DNA of 64,000 nucleotides from Chlamydomonas sphaeroides. Lineage: Eukaryota; Chlorophyta; Chlorophyceae; Chlamydomonadales; Chlamydomonadaceae. The stretch lies in contig BDDC01000025.1 of assembly GCA_001662425.1 (NCBI GenBank), positions 1 through 64,000 of the forward strand, given 5' to 3'. The position numbers and the translations under genes are program-made. Of this stretch, positions 38,636-49,980 are shown in pieces (position 1 is the stretch's first letter; each line of letters begins with the position of its first letter). The notes beneath the pieces are model-generated. The model searched no databases. It was given only the letters and a program-made list of their open reading frames with translations, and was not told where the DNA came from.

Positions 38636-39224
38636 GGGGAGGGGAGAGGAGAGGAGGGTGCGTCAGATATGGGCGGCAGAGGGGAGGGGAGGTTGAATGG
38701 GGTGGTGAGGGCCAGGCGGGTTGGTGCAAGTGGCGAGGTGGGTTGCTGGGCCGTGTTGGCTTGGGTTGCGGCCGCGGTGGGCGGCAGGCGCTGGGCGCTC
38801 GAGTTGCCGGTGCGTGGAATGCTGGAGCTTGGGCCGTAGGTAGGATAAAGGCTGGCGAGGCGACTTGGCTGGGGCGGCTGGTGCTTGGCTGAGAGGGGGC
38901 GGAGAGCCGTGGCGGCCCCTGTGGCGGGCTGGGCTTCGCTGCGACAGATGGGTCCGGATGGGCAGGCTGCGGTCTTGCGGACGGACGCCGCACGGCTCAC
39001 ACGGGATGTGCAGGGACCGAGGCGCAGAAGGAAGTGACATGTGGAGGGTTCTCGACCTTTGTGTAGCTGTTTCAGCACCAGGCGCGGGCCGGGGGGAGAC
39101 CTGAGGCGCGGAGCAACTCGCCAACACACACGCGACACACGCTGCGGCCACGTCTGATGTCCAACCGGCGTCACCGAAGCGCAACACTCCGTTCACGCAA
39201 CGAGCGCCCTCGCAGAAAGGGCAG
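38636..39224. other. Intergenic: shikimate gene 3' side and MsrA promoter side
   Basis: Starts with a purine-rich GAGGGGAGGGGAG tract right after the stop. No coding exon is seen. It holds the 3' UTR of the shikimate gene and the promoter of MsrA. Confidence 0.5.
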
Positions 39225-41419
39225 ATGCAGTCGCTACGCCTGCGCTCTGTGCGCGGACCCTCGCGCCTCTCTCGCTCGGCGCACCTCAAGACGATGGGTT
39301 TGTTCAACAGCCTGTTCGGTGGTCTTGCGCCCAAGGCGTGTGAGCTGGCGCCAAAGCAGGCTCCTCCTGGCCAGGAGCTCGCGACCTTCGCCGGTGGGTG
39401 GATGCATCATCGAGAAAGAGGCAGGCCGAGCGATGTGCGCCGCGGCCCTGATGCGAGCAGCACAGTGCACCCACATGGGTCGTAAAGGGCGCCACCGCGC
39501 ACTTCCTCGTACACACGAATATTGTCACGCCCAGGCGCAGCTGGGCAAGGCCTCCAGGGTCTTCCTCCCCACCCTCCGCGGGCACCAACGCCTTGACCCC
39601 CCACATCCCCACGCGCGGCTGCTTTCGGATTCATGAGTTGGGATCCAGTGCACTACGCGCACCTGTGCTGCCACCACTCCCCCGCCGGCCCCCTCACACC
39701 AAGCGGATGCGTCTTAGGCCTGGAGCCGGCGGGGAGAGCCACCTCAACCTCGGAAGCACCTCTACCGCTTGCAGCACCCTCCCAACTCAATACACAGCCA
39801 CTGACACTGGACACAATCCCCGTCCCTCTCCCCAGGCGGCTGCTTCTGGGGCCTGGAGCTGGCCTACCAGCGGGTGCCGGGCGTCACGGCCACCACCGTG
39901 GGCTACACCCAGGGCAGGGACGCGGAGCCCACGTACGACAAGGTCTGCAGCGGCCGCACCGGCCACACGGAGGCGGTGCAGGTGCGCACGACAGGTCGCC
40001 GGCTGGGGCCGTTGACGCGGCGAGGTGCAGGCTCGGAATGTGGAAGATAGGCTCGCCCGCCGGGGCCGCGGTCTGTGTGGGCGCCGCCGCCGCCGCGGTG
40101 CAAGCTACGCCGGGTCCGGGCTGGCCTGTTGTTGATATGGCGGGGAGCCGCCTCGTTTGCCGGTGCTAAGCTTGGGTGCGGCGCTCCCCGCCATTGTGGG
40201 CCCTGCGCGGTGGCATCGGCTGGGGCAGTTGACCCCATCACCTGACCCCGTCACCTGACCCCTTGGCGCTCCGTGTACGGCAGGTGACGTACGACCCGGC
40301 GCAGGTGGAGTACGAGCAGCTGCTCGACACCTTCTTCGCCCGCACCGACCCCACCACGCTCAACCGCCAAGGGTGCGCCCAGCGCCGGCCCCCCCTGCGT
40401 GCCCGCCCCACCATACATGCCCCCAAGCCGCGCCGGCCGGTCCCGAGCGGCGGCCCCCGCAGCGCCAGGCGCGACCTCGCATCCGCCCGCTGTGTCCTGT
40501 CTCCATGTGCTGCCATGCGCCGGCCGACGGCCCCGGCAGGGCAGGGCAGGGCCCCGAACCTTGGGCTCCAGGCTTAGCTCAAGGGCCTCCCAACCCAGCG
40601 GCACACTGATTTGCACCGCGCTCCACACAACCTCTGCGTGTGCACAACGCCGCTCTGGCCTAACCTGGTGGTGATTGCGCACCGCGGCCGCAGGAACGAC
40701 TCGGGCACGCAGTACCGCTCGGGCATCTACTTCCACAGCCAGGAGCAGCGGGTGGCGGCGGAGCGGCGCATCGCGTCGGTCAACGAGGACATCAAGGCCG
40801 GCAGGTGAGGGGTGTACCGAAGGAGTAGCGAACTAGTCAGCCGCATCCGTCTCCGCTAGTCAGCAGTTGAGGGACCGAGGCCCGTGAGCCGTGATGGCGC
40901 TGAGGCCACGGCGCGAGCCCGACCCTTCCCTTGTGATTGTTCACCGGCCGCAATTCGTGACGTGCGGCGTGGACTGGCTCCGCTTCTTCATGTGACTTGT
41001 TTATGCCCCCGGTGGCCCGTGCTGCGCTCCTCGCAGGGCGCCCCGGCGCTGGGCGGGTGACAGGGTGGTGGTGGAGCTGGCGCCGGCGGGCGACTACTAC
41101 CTGGCGGGTGGGTTGACAGCTCCGACCTGGATTGTAGACGAAACATTTGCATGTAGCATGACGGCGGGATGCTTCACACACACAGCCGTGCGACGGCGTG
41201 ACGGAGTCGCACTGCGCCAGCGCGACCTGTCGGGCGCAGTCCGCACTGCAGCCCTGTCCTTGTCTCCCGCAACACACCCACGCACGCCGCCCACCCCCGA
41301 CGCTCGCTGCCCCTGCCCTAGAGGAGTACCACCAGCAGTACCTGGCCAAGGGCGGCCGCTCGGGGCGGGCGCAGTCTGCGGCCAAGGGCTGCAACGACCC
41401 CATCCGCTGCTACGGCTAA
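39225..41419 (+). CDS. MSRA: Peptide methionine-S-sulfoxide reductase MsrA
   Basis: Reduces methionine-S-sulfoxide in proteins and free methionine, using thioredoxin. Six exons: 39225-~39393 (MQSLRLRSVRG leader then MGLFNSLFGG), ~39836-39980 with GCFWGLELAYQRVPGV carrying the catalytic Cys in the GCFWG motif, ~40285-40373 (VTYDPAQVEYEQLLDTFF), ~40694-40805 (NDSGTQYRSGIYF), ~41038-41106, and ~41324-41419 (EEYHQQYLAKGGR, then GCNDPIRCYG). The two C-terminal Cys in GCNDPIRCYG are placed like the resolving Cys of plant-type MsrA. The leader is Arg/Ser-rich and could be a plastid transit peptide; the internal ATG at 39294 would give a cytosolic form. Length is normal, with no breaks. Confidence 0.93.
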
Positions 41420-42535
41420 GGCTGAGCGAGGGGCGGCAGGCGGCGGTTGGTGCCGGTCGTGAGCCGCGGCGAACTCCAATTTTGAAACTATGTACAGGGA
41501 GCCGAAGTGTAGTGCTCGCCACTGCCTGGGTGTGTGCGCGGCCGTTGCTGGGCGCAGTAGGCTGGGGAAGCGCGTGTTGTGCCTGCTCTGGGGCGTGACC
41601 GGTACCCTGGCCGGCGGTTGAGCTGTTGCGGGTCACGTTTTAGTGGCGTCTGACGGGGGCTGGCTGGCTCGCCCTCGCTGCCTGGGCGCGCCGCGGCGGG
41701 CGCCGCCCTCGGCGCAGCAGCTGCGCGGCTTTCATGATTTTAGTTGCTACTCCACTACTGAACAATCACCGGTGCTCTTGGACGCTTGCGTGCCAGTGTC
41801 GCCCAGCCTGAAACCGGCCGCCGCCGCCGTAGATGTGGGCCCTTGGAACGCAGCCTGGACCTCACATGCCAAAAGAGGCCTCTCTAGCAATGATCAGCCA
41901 CACGCTGTGGAGGGCTACGGGTCGGTGCGAACCCCGCGAGCCAGCGGGGCAGCGGCGGCGCCCAACTCCTCCCCCAATGTTCATGCCCAAGCGCCGCGTG
42001 CGGGGCGCGTGGCCGCGCGCCGAGACGCACCTTTGGCAACGTCGGCTCCGCCGGCCGCACCTAATACCTCTCCGTCATAGGAACGAACGCCCCAGCATCC
42101 AGTGCTCAGCGTACCACTGCAGTGCTGATGTGGCCCATCTCCAGGGCACATGAATAAGAACACGCGCAACGGCATGCAAATCCGCGCGGCGCGTGGGCCC
42201 TTCACTGGCCACGATGCGCCGGTCGGCCGCGCGCCTTGCCGTCGGGGGGAGTCGCCATTCCCACCCCGCGCGCTCGCCCGCCTGCTGCCAGAAGCTTATT
42301 CCTGGTCCACTCCCATCAGGTCTCTCGTCACAACTCGTCACTACCCGCCGCCGTAACCCCACGCGTTTCTACCCGTCGCCGTACCCCCTCCTGCACAGCG
42401 CTGAATCGCTGGAGGTACACGGCATAGCCCCACGCGTCACCACGCGTCGCTGCCGCAGCACCGCATTACAGACGGCTATGACGGCAGCATGTTACTACGC
42501 ACGCCACTCGTCATACGCGCCATGCAACCCCCGCG
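41420..42535. other. Intergenic, convergent 3' ends of MsrA and the MYND gene
   Basis: 1.1 kb without a supported gene. TTACA at 42466-42470 is TGTAA on the minus strand, 66 nt past the MYND-gene stop. From 42310 to 42545 the sequence contains imperfect repeats of CACGCGTCACCAC and CGTCACCACTCGTC, which run into the end of the MYND coding sequence. Confidence 0.5.
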
Positions 42536-45116
42536 TCACCACTCGTCCCCGTGGTCGGAGGGCCGGTGGGCGGCTGCGTAGCTGGAGGCCTGGTAGCTGC
42601 CCTGCTCCGACGGCCGCATAGCGCCGGGGCCGCCGGGCCCGGCGCCGCGCCTCGCCAGCCTGGACTCCTGCAGCCGCGGGCACAGCCGGCAGTGGCCGGC
42701 CTTCCAGTGCGCCGCCTGCGGTGGGGCGCGTGGAGGCAGGGGCACGCCGGCGGGGAGGAGGGACTCGATGCTAGCGCCTTGCCCCTGCCTTGCTCCTTGA
42801 CCGTGCCACAGCATGAGAGGCAAACACACGTGCACACAGTGCTGGACGCCAGCAGCGTGCTCGCACACCTCCGTAAGCGCATCTTGCGAAGTAGTACCGC
42901 AACCCTAGCCACATCACGTTGCCGACGCACCTGGCAGCCTATGGAGCAGTAGCGCGCGGTGAGGCAGCGGGGGCAGTAGGCCACCTCCTGCACCTGGCCG
43001 CGCCGCGGGCAGGCGCTGCTGTAGCAAAAGTCAAGCACGCGCGGGTCGGAGGGCGACGGCAGGCGGCGGGGGCGCCACACGTACAGCTTGCGGTTCGGCA
43101 GCGCCTCGCCCAGCCCCGCCAGCAGCCGGCCATAGTCCCTGCGGGGGATGCGTGGATGCGTGAAGTGCCGTACATGCAAAATGCCCGTACCCGCGCAATA
43201 AGCTCGTACCGTGGCACAGAGGTTGGGAGCCGTCAGAAGCCGTGTGGCCCCACCCCTCCCTCCATCTGTGCCCTGTTGAACACCACCCTCTGCCAGCTGA
43301 CGCTCGCAACGCGTGGCCGCGTGGTCCGCATACGCAACATGGGAGCCGGGCAGCCCCGGCCTCACCTGAGCAGCACCACCGCCCACTTGTCCGGTGACTG
43401 CCAGCCCACTAGCACCAGCAGCCGCGGCCCCATGGCCGCCACCAGCTCGTACAGCCGGTCGCGAGCCAGCAGCAGCCGCTGCAGCTCCGAGTCGCTGACA
43501 TCGGCTAGGTCCGGGCCGCTGCCACCGCCACCGCCGCCGCCCCAGCCGGGGCCGGCGGAGATAGAGGAGGAGGGCTGGGCGCAGGGGTCGGCGGACACGA
43601 AGCGGGCCGCCAGCTGGCAGGCGTCCACGCACACGTGCAGCACGGGCACGCGCTGCGAGGGGGGAGGGAGGGAGGGCCGGTGGGGAGGGAGGTAGGATGT
43701 TATTTGGGTTTTGGGGTTTCGTGTGTTGCACCCACGCACACGTGCAGCACGGGCACGCGCTACGGGGGCAGGGAGGGAGGGAGGGAGAAGGCAAGGGGGG
43801 GGGGCGCACGCTGGGTTCTGGGGCAAGGAGGGTACGGAGCACGGCGCTAGGTCGGCAGGGAGGGATGGAGGTGCCGTGTAGAGGCGGCCCGCATGCTCTG
43901 CGCATGCCCACGCCCTGGCCCTCCAGGCCCGCACCGGGCTGCAGCTGTTGTGGGTCCCCGCACCTCACCTCGCCCGGCCGCTCCAGGTCCTCCTCCGCCA
44001 TCCACGCCAGCAGCGGCTTCAGCCCCGCCGCCATGCGGTGCCGCAGCCGGTCCACCACGCCCGGCCCCGGCGTCAGGTCGTCGTAGTGCACCGCCCGCGC
44101 CGCCGCGGCGCCGCCGCCACCACCGCCGCCGCCGCCGCCACCTCCGCCAGCGGCGGCGCCTCCGCCACCACCGGCGCCCTGCCGCTCCGCCAGCAGCTGC
44201 ACCGCAGCCGGCGCCAGCCGGCGCAGCGCGGGTCGCAGCCGGTCGTGGGAGCGGAGGAAGAGGAAGGTCCAGGCCCATGGCTGGTGGACGGGCACCACCA
44301 GGACGACCCGTGGGTCGAGCCGGGCGCGGGCCTCCGCCACGGCGCGCTTGAGGGACTTGAGCCGCGTGGCCTCGGCGACGCTTAGTCCGCCGGCGGCGGT
44401 CACGGGGGCGTAGGGGTCGGAAGAGGGCGGGGAGGCGGCGGAGGCCGCGGGCGGGCCGGTGGGGGAGAAGCAGGAACGGAGCAGGTCGGGCGGGAGGCGG
44501 GTGAAGAGGACGACGAAGGGCTCGTTGGGCTTCTCTGTGGGGGCCGGGGGGTGTTGTGGCAGAGGGTGGGGGTCGACGGGCTGAGGGGAAGGGAGGCATC
44601 CGCAGCCGTGCGGCGGCTGCAGGGGTGTACCGGTGGCTAGCATATGCACGCCATGTTGTCCTTCAGCGCGGCTCGTTGCTGCCAGCCCGTGGACAACATA
44701 TAAGGCGCAGCTAGTCGCCTAGGTCGCTGGCGCCCATGACGCCTCGCGGCCCCTCCCCTATCGGGGCTCCTTGATCCCACCCCCGCCTCGGCTCCCGCCT
44801 CCGCCTCCGCTCCCCCCGCCCCGCTCCCGCCCCCGGCCGCTGCCGGCCGCATCGGTGCATATCACTCGCCTCCGCTCCTATCGTGGGTCGTCGCCCCCTC
44901 CCCCATTTCCAGTCCCCGCTCCCGTCAACGGCTCGTTGCTCCCGCACCCGCTCCCGCACCTAGGTCGCTTGCGCCGATCCAGCCCAGCACGCTCTGCATC
45001 TCCCGGACCAAACGCTGGCGCGGCACAGTGACGTCAGCCTCCGTCAGCGTGTGATCGGCCCGCCCGAACCACAGAAAGGGCTTGGCCGAGCCCAACGGCA
45101 AGCCGCCGCCCTTCAT
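42536..45116 (-). CDS. MYND zinc-finger protein
   Basis: Five exons: 45116-44960, 44534-43969, 43652-~43365, ~43140-42933 and ~42717-42536. The C-terminal MYND finger is split across the last intron: CPRRGQVQEVAYCPRCLTARYCSIGCQ joins AAHWKAGHCRLC, providing the C4-C2HC ligands. MYND fingers are protein-interaction modules. Nothing else is a recognised domain: the N-terminus (MKGGGLPLGSAKPFLWFGRA) and middle (FVVLFTRLPPDLLRS, VVLVVPVHQPWAWTFLFLRS, LLVLVGWQSPDKWAVVLLR, LYVWRPRRLP) suggest an alpha/beta domain with hydrophobic strands. A Gly/Ala-rich stretch (a run of about 13 Gly) interrupts exon 2. The start is the first ATG in the exon; an acceptor CAG sits 17 bases upstream, so an earlier exon is possible. 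Function is unknown. Confidence 0.72.
43625..43761 (-). repeat. Direct duplication of an exon 5' edge in the MYND gene
   Basis: A 30-bp stretch is identical at 43625-43654 and 43732-43761. The first copy is the acceptor and start of exon 3 (RVPVLHVCV); the second lies 107 bp upstream in the intron and retains a TAG acceptor-like dinucleotide. See findings. Confidence 0.9.
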
Positions 45117-45992
45117 GGCCGCCCGGGCGCGGAGCTGGGCGGGGAGTGAAGGTGTGACGAAAGGTTTGTGTGTAGGAGGGGGTAAGCGGCAGAGGGAAGG
45201 CAAGAGGCCTGTGGTGCTTGGAGCTGCCCCGAGCGCAGAGGGCAGGGAGCGATGGCATGGCGACGTACCCCGGCGTCAAGCCATGGCGATGCGCTGCTCT
45301 CCGCGAGCCCTGATGCATTTTAGCTAGCTGCACGCGGCAGAGCTCTTTGCGCGGCGTTGGCCGTGCGGCCACATCGTAGTCGTGTCGCAGCGCGCGATGT
45401 CTGAGCGCAACTGCACTGCTTTGAGTGACCGATGTTATAGGCTCGAGGACTTATCGAGACGCCCGCGCAATGTCAAAGCGAGGATTTCAGCAGTCGTCGT
45501 GCAGAAGAGAGAAGCTGGTCACGCGTGGTCCGCAGCGTCAGGCGCTTTGTCAGTGACTGGTTACAAGAGCATTGTAGTGGCAACAAGGAAAGCATGTCGA
45601 TAAGTCGTCTTCGAAGGCACACACCACAGTGTGCCCCCGCTCGCCCCCCGCCCCCCTGCCCCAAGCGTTGCCATAGCCCTTGTGCCACGGTCCTGCTGCC
45701 CGTCTTGATCAAAGCTGCAGGTAGCACGTCCTCCCCCGATGCGATCTGGCCACTCTGGCCTGGGGATGGGACCCGGACCTTGCCCATTCCACGTCGTACA
45801 GAGCGTGCCCAGACTCATGACAGTTTGCAACAGCGTTCTTCTGGTACTATACACAAGCACACAGCGAAACAATCACCACTACAACACACGATTTTTACAA
45901 AGAACCTACCGGAAAGGTCACGCGGTCGCGAAGCCCAATCGCCGCCGTTGACAGGACCCTTTGCAACGTCACGCCGCGCCCTGGCGCCACCG
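45117..45992. other. Divergent intergenic region
   Basis: Separates the MYND gene (-) from the next gene (+). The section 45830-45915 is less GC-rich (TACTATACACAAGC, ACAACACACGATTTTTACAA) and is a likely promoter or 5' UTR for the plus-strand gene. The reading frame of that gene stays open upstream to about 45525, so a longer N-terminus cannot be excluded. Confidence 0.45.
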
Positions 45993-48449
45993 ATGGCCAT
46001 CGATCACACGACTCCTACATCGTGCAGCGAGCCCTCCTCGCTTCGAGAGAGGCCATCTTCTAGGCAATTGCCGACTGTCGGCTCTAGGCCCACGCGGGCC
46101 CGCCGAGCAATGAAACGGAAAGCACTCTGCGTGGTGGACAAGATGCCACGCAGCGCGGACGCGGACACCCTACCAACGCCGGACCTCTCAGGGCGATGCC
46201 ACTCCGTGCTCACGCTGGAGCCAATCTGGGCTGGGCCGCTGCTTGGCACGATCGAAGAGGAGTTGTCGGCTCTGCGGACACACTCGGCGCCTGCTGCGCT
46301 TGATGACTTTGCACCTGTGACGCCCGGAGCATCGTGCTCGGCGCCGCAGCTCGGCGCGCTGTCGCCGACCATGTCGCCCGACGGCGACGCGCTCGAAGGA
46401 CACGCAGCCATTATACTGGAGGCCGACATGCTGTATGGTGGCCTCGAGCTGTTGCCCATGGCATCGGACGTCCCCGCTGGGTCGCACCCGGAGCGCGGGC
46501 CAGCCAGCGTAGCCGAGCAGGCACACGACCCGCTGTGTGGCTCCAACTCGCCGACCAACATGGCCGGCGGCGACTCCGCCGCCGCGCCAGCGGTCGAAGA
46601 GGCGCAGCTGCTGCCGCGCTTTGAGCTGGCGCGCAGCCCGCTGTGGCGCGCGCCGCTGCCCCGCTGCCGACCGCCGCTGCCCCCTCGCTCCCGGCGCTGC
46701 GCCAAGAGGTGAGCACCCAAACCCCTGCAGCCGCCAAACATGCTGCTCCTCTGCCCCAGGCTAACGATCTCTCCTGCACACGCCCTGCCCAGCGCTCACC
46801 GCGCCCGTCCCTCCCTCGGCCCCTGCCCCTTGTTCCCTTCCCCACACCCCAGGCACTTAGCGGTCGTGCCCACCGTCGCCACCAACCTGTTTGCCCTGGG
46901 GCAGCTGCAGCCCCACGACGACCCCTCCTACGACCTGGCGCCCGCCCCCATTGTGGCCTGCAGCCTCCGCAGCTCAGGCTCGCCCTTTGGCAGCGCCTTC
47001 CAGCCCGGCCCCCTTGGCGGCGCCGCCACCGCCGAGCCCAGCTCCTCCTCCGCCGCCATCGACGCTCCGACCTGCTGGGGCGGCGCCGCCTGGTGCCACT
47101 CCGCCAGCCCCTTCGCCCAGCTGGCGAGCCTCGACCCCTGCCCGTTCCCCGCCGCCTCGCCGTCGGCGTCACCGCTCGCGCAGGCGGCGGGCGCAGGCGG
47201 CGCTGCCATGCACGACGACGACGAGGACCTGGATGCGTATTTCCTAAACACGCTCTGCGGCGGCCGGGACCTGGTGGCGGAGTTCATGCAGCAGGAGTCG
47301 TCGAGGTCCAGCGAGCTGTCGTCGCCGGCATCGCAGGAGCTGGTCCGCGGCATCAGCGACGAGCACCAGCCACAGCCCGCACCGGAGCCCTGGCACTGCC
47401 CGCAGCTCGAGCCTCAGCGGGAGCAGCAGCCGGTGCCCGACAGCCGGCACCACGGCGGCTCGCTGCTACTGCGCCAGGACACGCCCGCGGTGGCGCTGCC
47501 GCCGCCCGTCGGCAACGACGACGACGACGGCTGCTGGCATCAGGAGCGCCAGGCGCCCGAGGTCCTGGCCGGCGTTGGCCTGGACTCGCAGCTGTTGGAC
47601 TCGTGCAGCTCTCCATGCGGCTCTCCATGCGGCTCGCCACGGGCCGAGGCCGGCGCGAGGTCCTGGTTCGGCTCCTGGTGCGGCTCCGGGTTTGGTCGTG
47701 AGGCCGAGGCCGGCGCCGGGCCGAACCGGGCGGTCATCGAGGCGGCGAGCGTGGGAAGCGCCGGAGGCGTGTGCGGTGCCGCGGCGGCTGCCGGCGTGTC
47801 CGCCGCCTTCGCGGAGCTGCGCGGCGCCGGCGAGGACGTGCTGATGCTGGACGCAGAGGTGACGGTGGTGCGCGCGCCGTCGCTGCCGCCGCCGGCGCTG
47901 CAGCTGGGCGCCGCCGCCGACACCGCCGCCGACCCCTGGGTCGCTACGGTTGAGGCTGAGGCGACCGTCGTCGTTGTGCAGCAGCGGCCCGGTGGCGGCC
48001 CGGATGTGGGCCCCGCGTCGGCGGCCGCCGAGCTCGAGGATGAGGACGAGGCCGAGCTGCTGCAGGAGGAGACGTCGCGCGTGGTGCTGCGCGCGGCGTG
48101 CTGCGACCACCACGCGCGCGTGGAGCTGCACCCTTCCCACAAGCAGCTGCTGCTGGAGCGGCTGCAGGAGCTGGGCTCGGCCGGCAGCCACGGCGCCGCC
48201 GGCCAGGGGTCGCCCGTGGTGTCGCCGGGCAGCAGCCCGGCTGCGGCGGGAGGTCTGGCGGATGAGGAGGAGGAGGGCGAGGCGGGTGTTGGGCTGGGCT
48301 TGGAGGCGGCTGGTGGGCGCGTGGTCGTGGACCTGACGCGTGTAGACAGCTGCGGGCACTGCTCGGTTGCGGCCGACGTGCGGGGGCTGGTGCGGCAGGC
48401 GGTGTGGATGGCGTGCTTCATGGAGGAGGACGAGGGCGAGGAGGCGTGA
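45993..48449 (+). CDS. Unrecognised Ala/Ser/acid-rich protein
   Basis: Two exons, 45993-46708 and 46852-48449, joined in phase (AAG AG|G CAC). About 770 residues from MAIDHTTPTSCS; an internal ATG at 46110 (MKRKALCVVDKMPRS) is the other candidate start. I recognise no domain. Visible blocks are TLEPIWAGPLLGTIEEELSA, SAPAALDDFAPVTPG, an acidic DDDEDLDAYFLNTLCGG segment, a Ser/Gly/Cys/Trp patch (CSSPCGSPCGSP, SWFGSWCGSGFG), and a C-terminal part with VVLRAACCDHHARVELHPSH and VVVDLTRVDSCGHCS before an acidic end. Low complexity and acidic clusters would suit a nuclear regulatory protein, but that is a guess. The long continuous frame with algal codon bias and clean splice borders supports a real gene. 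Confidence 0.65.
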
Positions 48450-49980
48450 GGGCAGGGTGTTGGGGAGGAGGGGCAGGGCGTGGGGGGAAAGAGAAGACAC
48501 TGAGCAGTAAGGAGGGTCGGATGCTGCGGGGGTAGGGCGGCGGCGCGCCGTCGGCGCCGCCGTTGCCGCGCGGCGAGCTGAGCTGAGCTGAGCTCGACTG
48601 CCGGCGCGTGGGCACAAGATCAAAAATTGCTTGTTGTGGTGGGCGCTGCGCTGGAAGACTCCGTGCGGGGTCGGACGCACGGCTGCACTGGATCGGAATA
48701 GGACTGGGCTTGGATCTTCATCGCAGCTGCCGCTTCCACTGGCGTGGATTCATCTGGATTCGGATTCGATGTCCCGTTTGGGAGGACGGCGCCGCGGGCC
48801 TGAACTGGGCGGCGAATTGTGTGGCTGGATGGCTGTGGACACCTGGTATCGTGTGGGAATGTGTGGTCTTGCGAGACTAAATGTGGGTGCTAGCAAAGAC
48901 GAGACGCGTGCGGCAGGCAGCATTGCGTGTGCGCCGCGGTCCAACGTTATGTGATTCACGCCGCGGGGCCGCGCGCAGATTGGCGCGCGAGCCGCCGCCG
49001 GCGGCACAAACACGCTAGGAGAGCGAATGTGCTGTTTGCAAGTGCCACGGAGCTGTGCGTCGCTTGTGCATGGTTGGAGTGAGGCGCGGTTGTGTGTGAG
49101 CGTGGCAGGCTGGCATTGAGCCTCGGGGCCTCCCAGTGCGACGCCACATGGGACAATTGCAGAGGCGCTGCGCGGCTGCGGCAGCGCAGGGAGGCTTTGC
49201 GCAGCCTTGGACCTTCTTCATGGTCGTCCTTACTTGGGTTTGCCGGGATGCAGTCCTCGCTGTCGTCCTCGGGATGTAGGTTGGTGTTTCGTTATATTAC
49301 ATAACGCTTCTAGGTCTGCTTCCTATGTACAGGTTGATAATAAAGATGGGGAGGTAGCCCGTCCCGGGCCATGTGCGCACGTGACACATGTTGTTGCATG
49401 CGGCAGCTGGCGGCAGCGGCTGCGCGATGTGCGGACGGGCGGTTGGTAGGGTGAGGTGATGGAAGCTGCGCGGGGGTAGAGGCGCTTGGCAGGCCCGTTC
49501 GCGCAAACGTGCCGTGGGTTGACGTGGCTTGGGCCACAGGAGAACAGGGAACCCCCCTGTGCAGGAGAGGTCGCGAACCGGGACATGCAGCGCCTGGCGA
49601 GGTGACCAGTGCCGGCAGGCTGCTGCTACTGCTGGGCCTTGTAAGTGCAGCAGTGCAGCGCTGTTCCTTGCCCGCGCCCAGCCCAGCCCCTCGCGCCCTT
49701 CTGCTTCGCACAGCCCCGCAGACAGACGGGCAGCGCTGCAGCTGTGCGCGCCGAACAGCAAGCCAGCAGCAGTGCGCGCACCGGGGAGCCTCGTCGTCGC
49801 CGTGCGGTGCTTACAGCTGCTCACACATGGGCCCCTGCCGCGCCACGTGTCCAGTGTGTCACAGGCCGCGGCCTCTGCGCCCTCGCGCCGCCGCACTGAA
49901 CGTCGCAGCCAGAGCCGCCGCCAGAGCCCAGACACACACATCGCCAGGCGCCTCCTGCACACCACCTCCTCCCCGCCAGC
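48450..49980. other. Intergenic, convergent 3' ends
   Basis: 1.5 kb between the unrecognised plus-strand gene and ZNHIT2. Holds a (GAGCT)4 run at 48575-48594 and an AT-rich patch at 49285-49305 (TTATATTACATAACG). TTACA at 49811-49815 (TGTAA on the minus strand) is 166 nt past the ZNHIT2 stop and is a plausible polyadenylation signal. No coding exon is supported. Confidence 0.5.

Noticed and set aside
42310..42545. Possible regulatory repeat array of CACGCGTCAC-like motifs
   Set aside because: Imperfect, irregularly spaced and overlapping the 3' end of a coding exon; more likely drifted microsatellite-like sequence.
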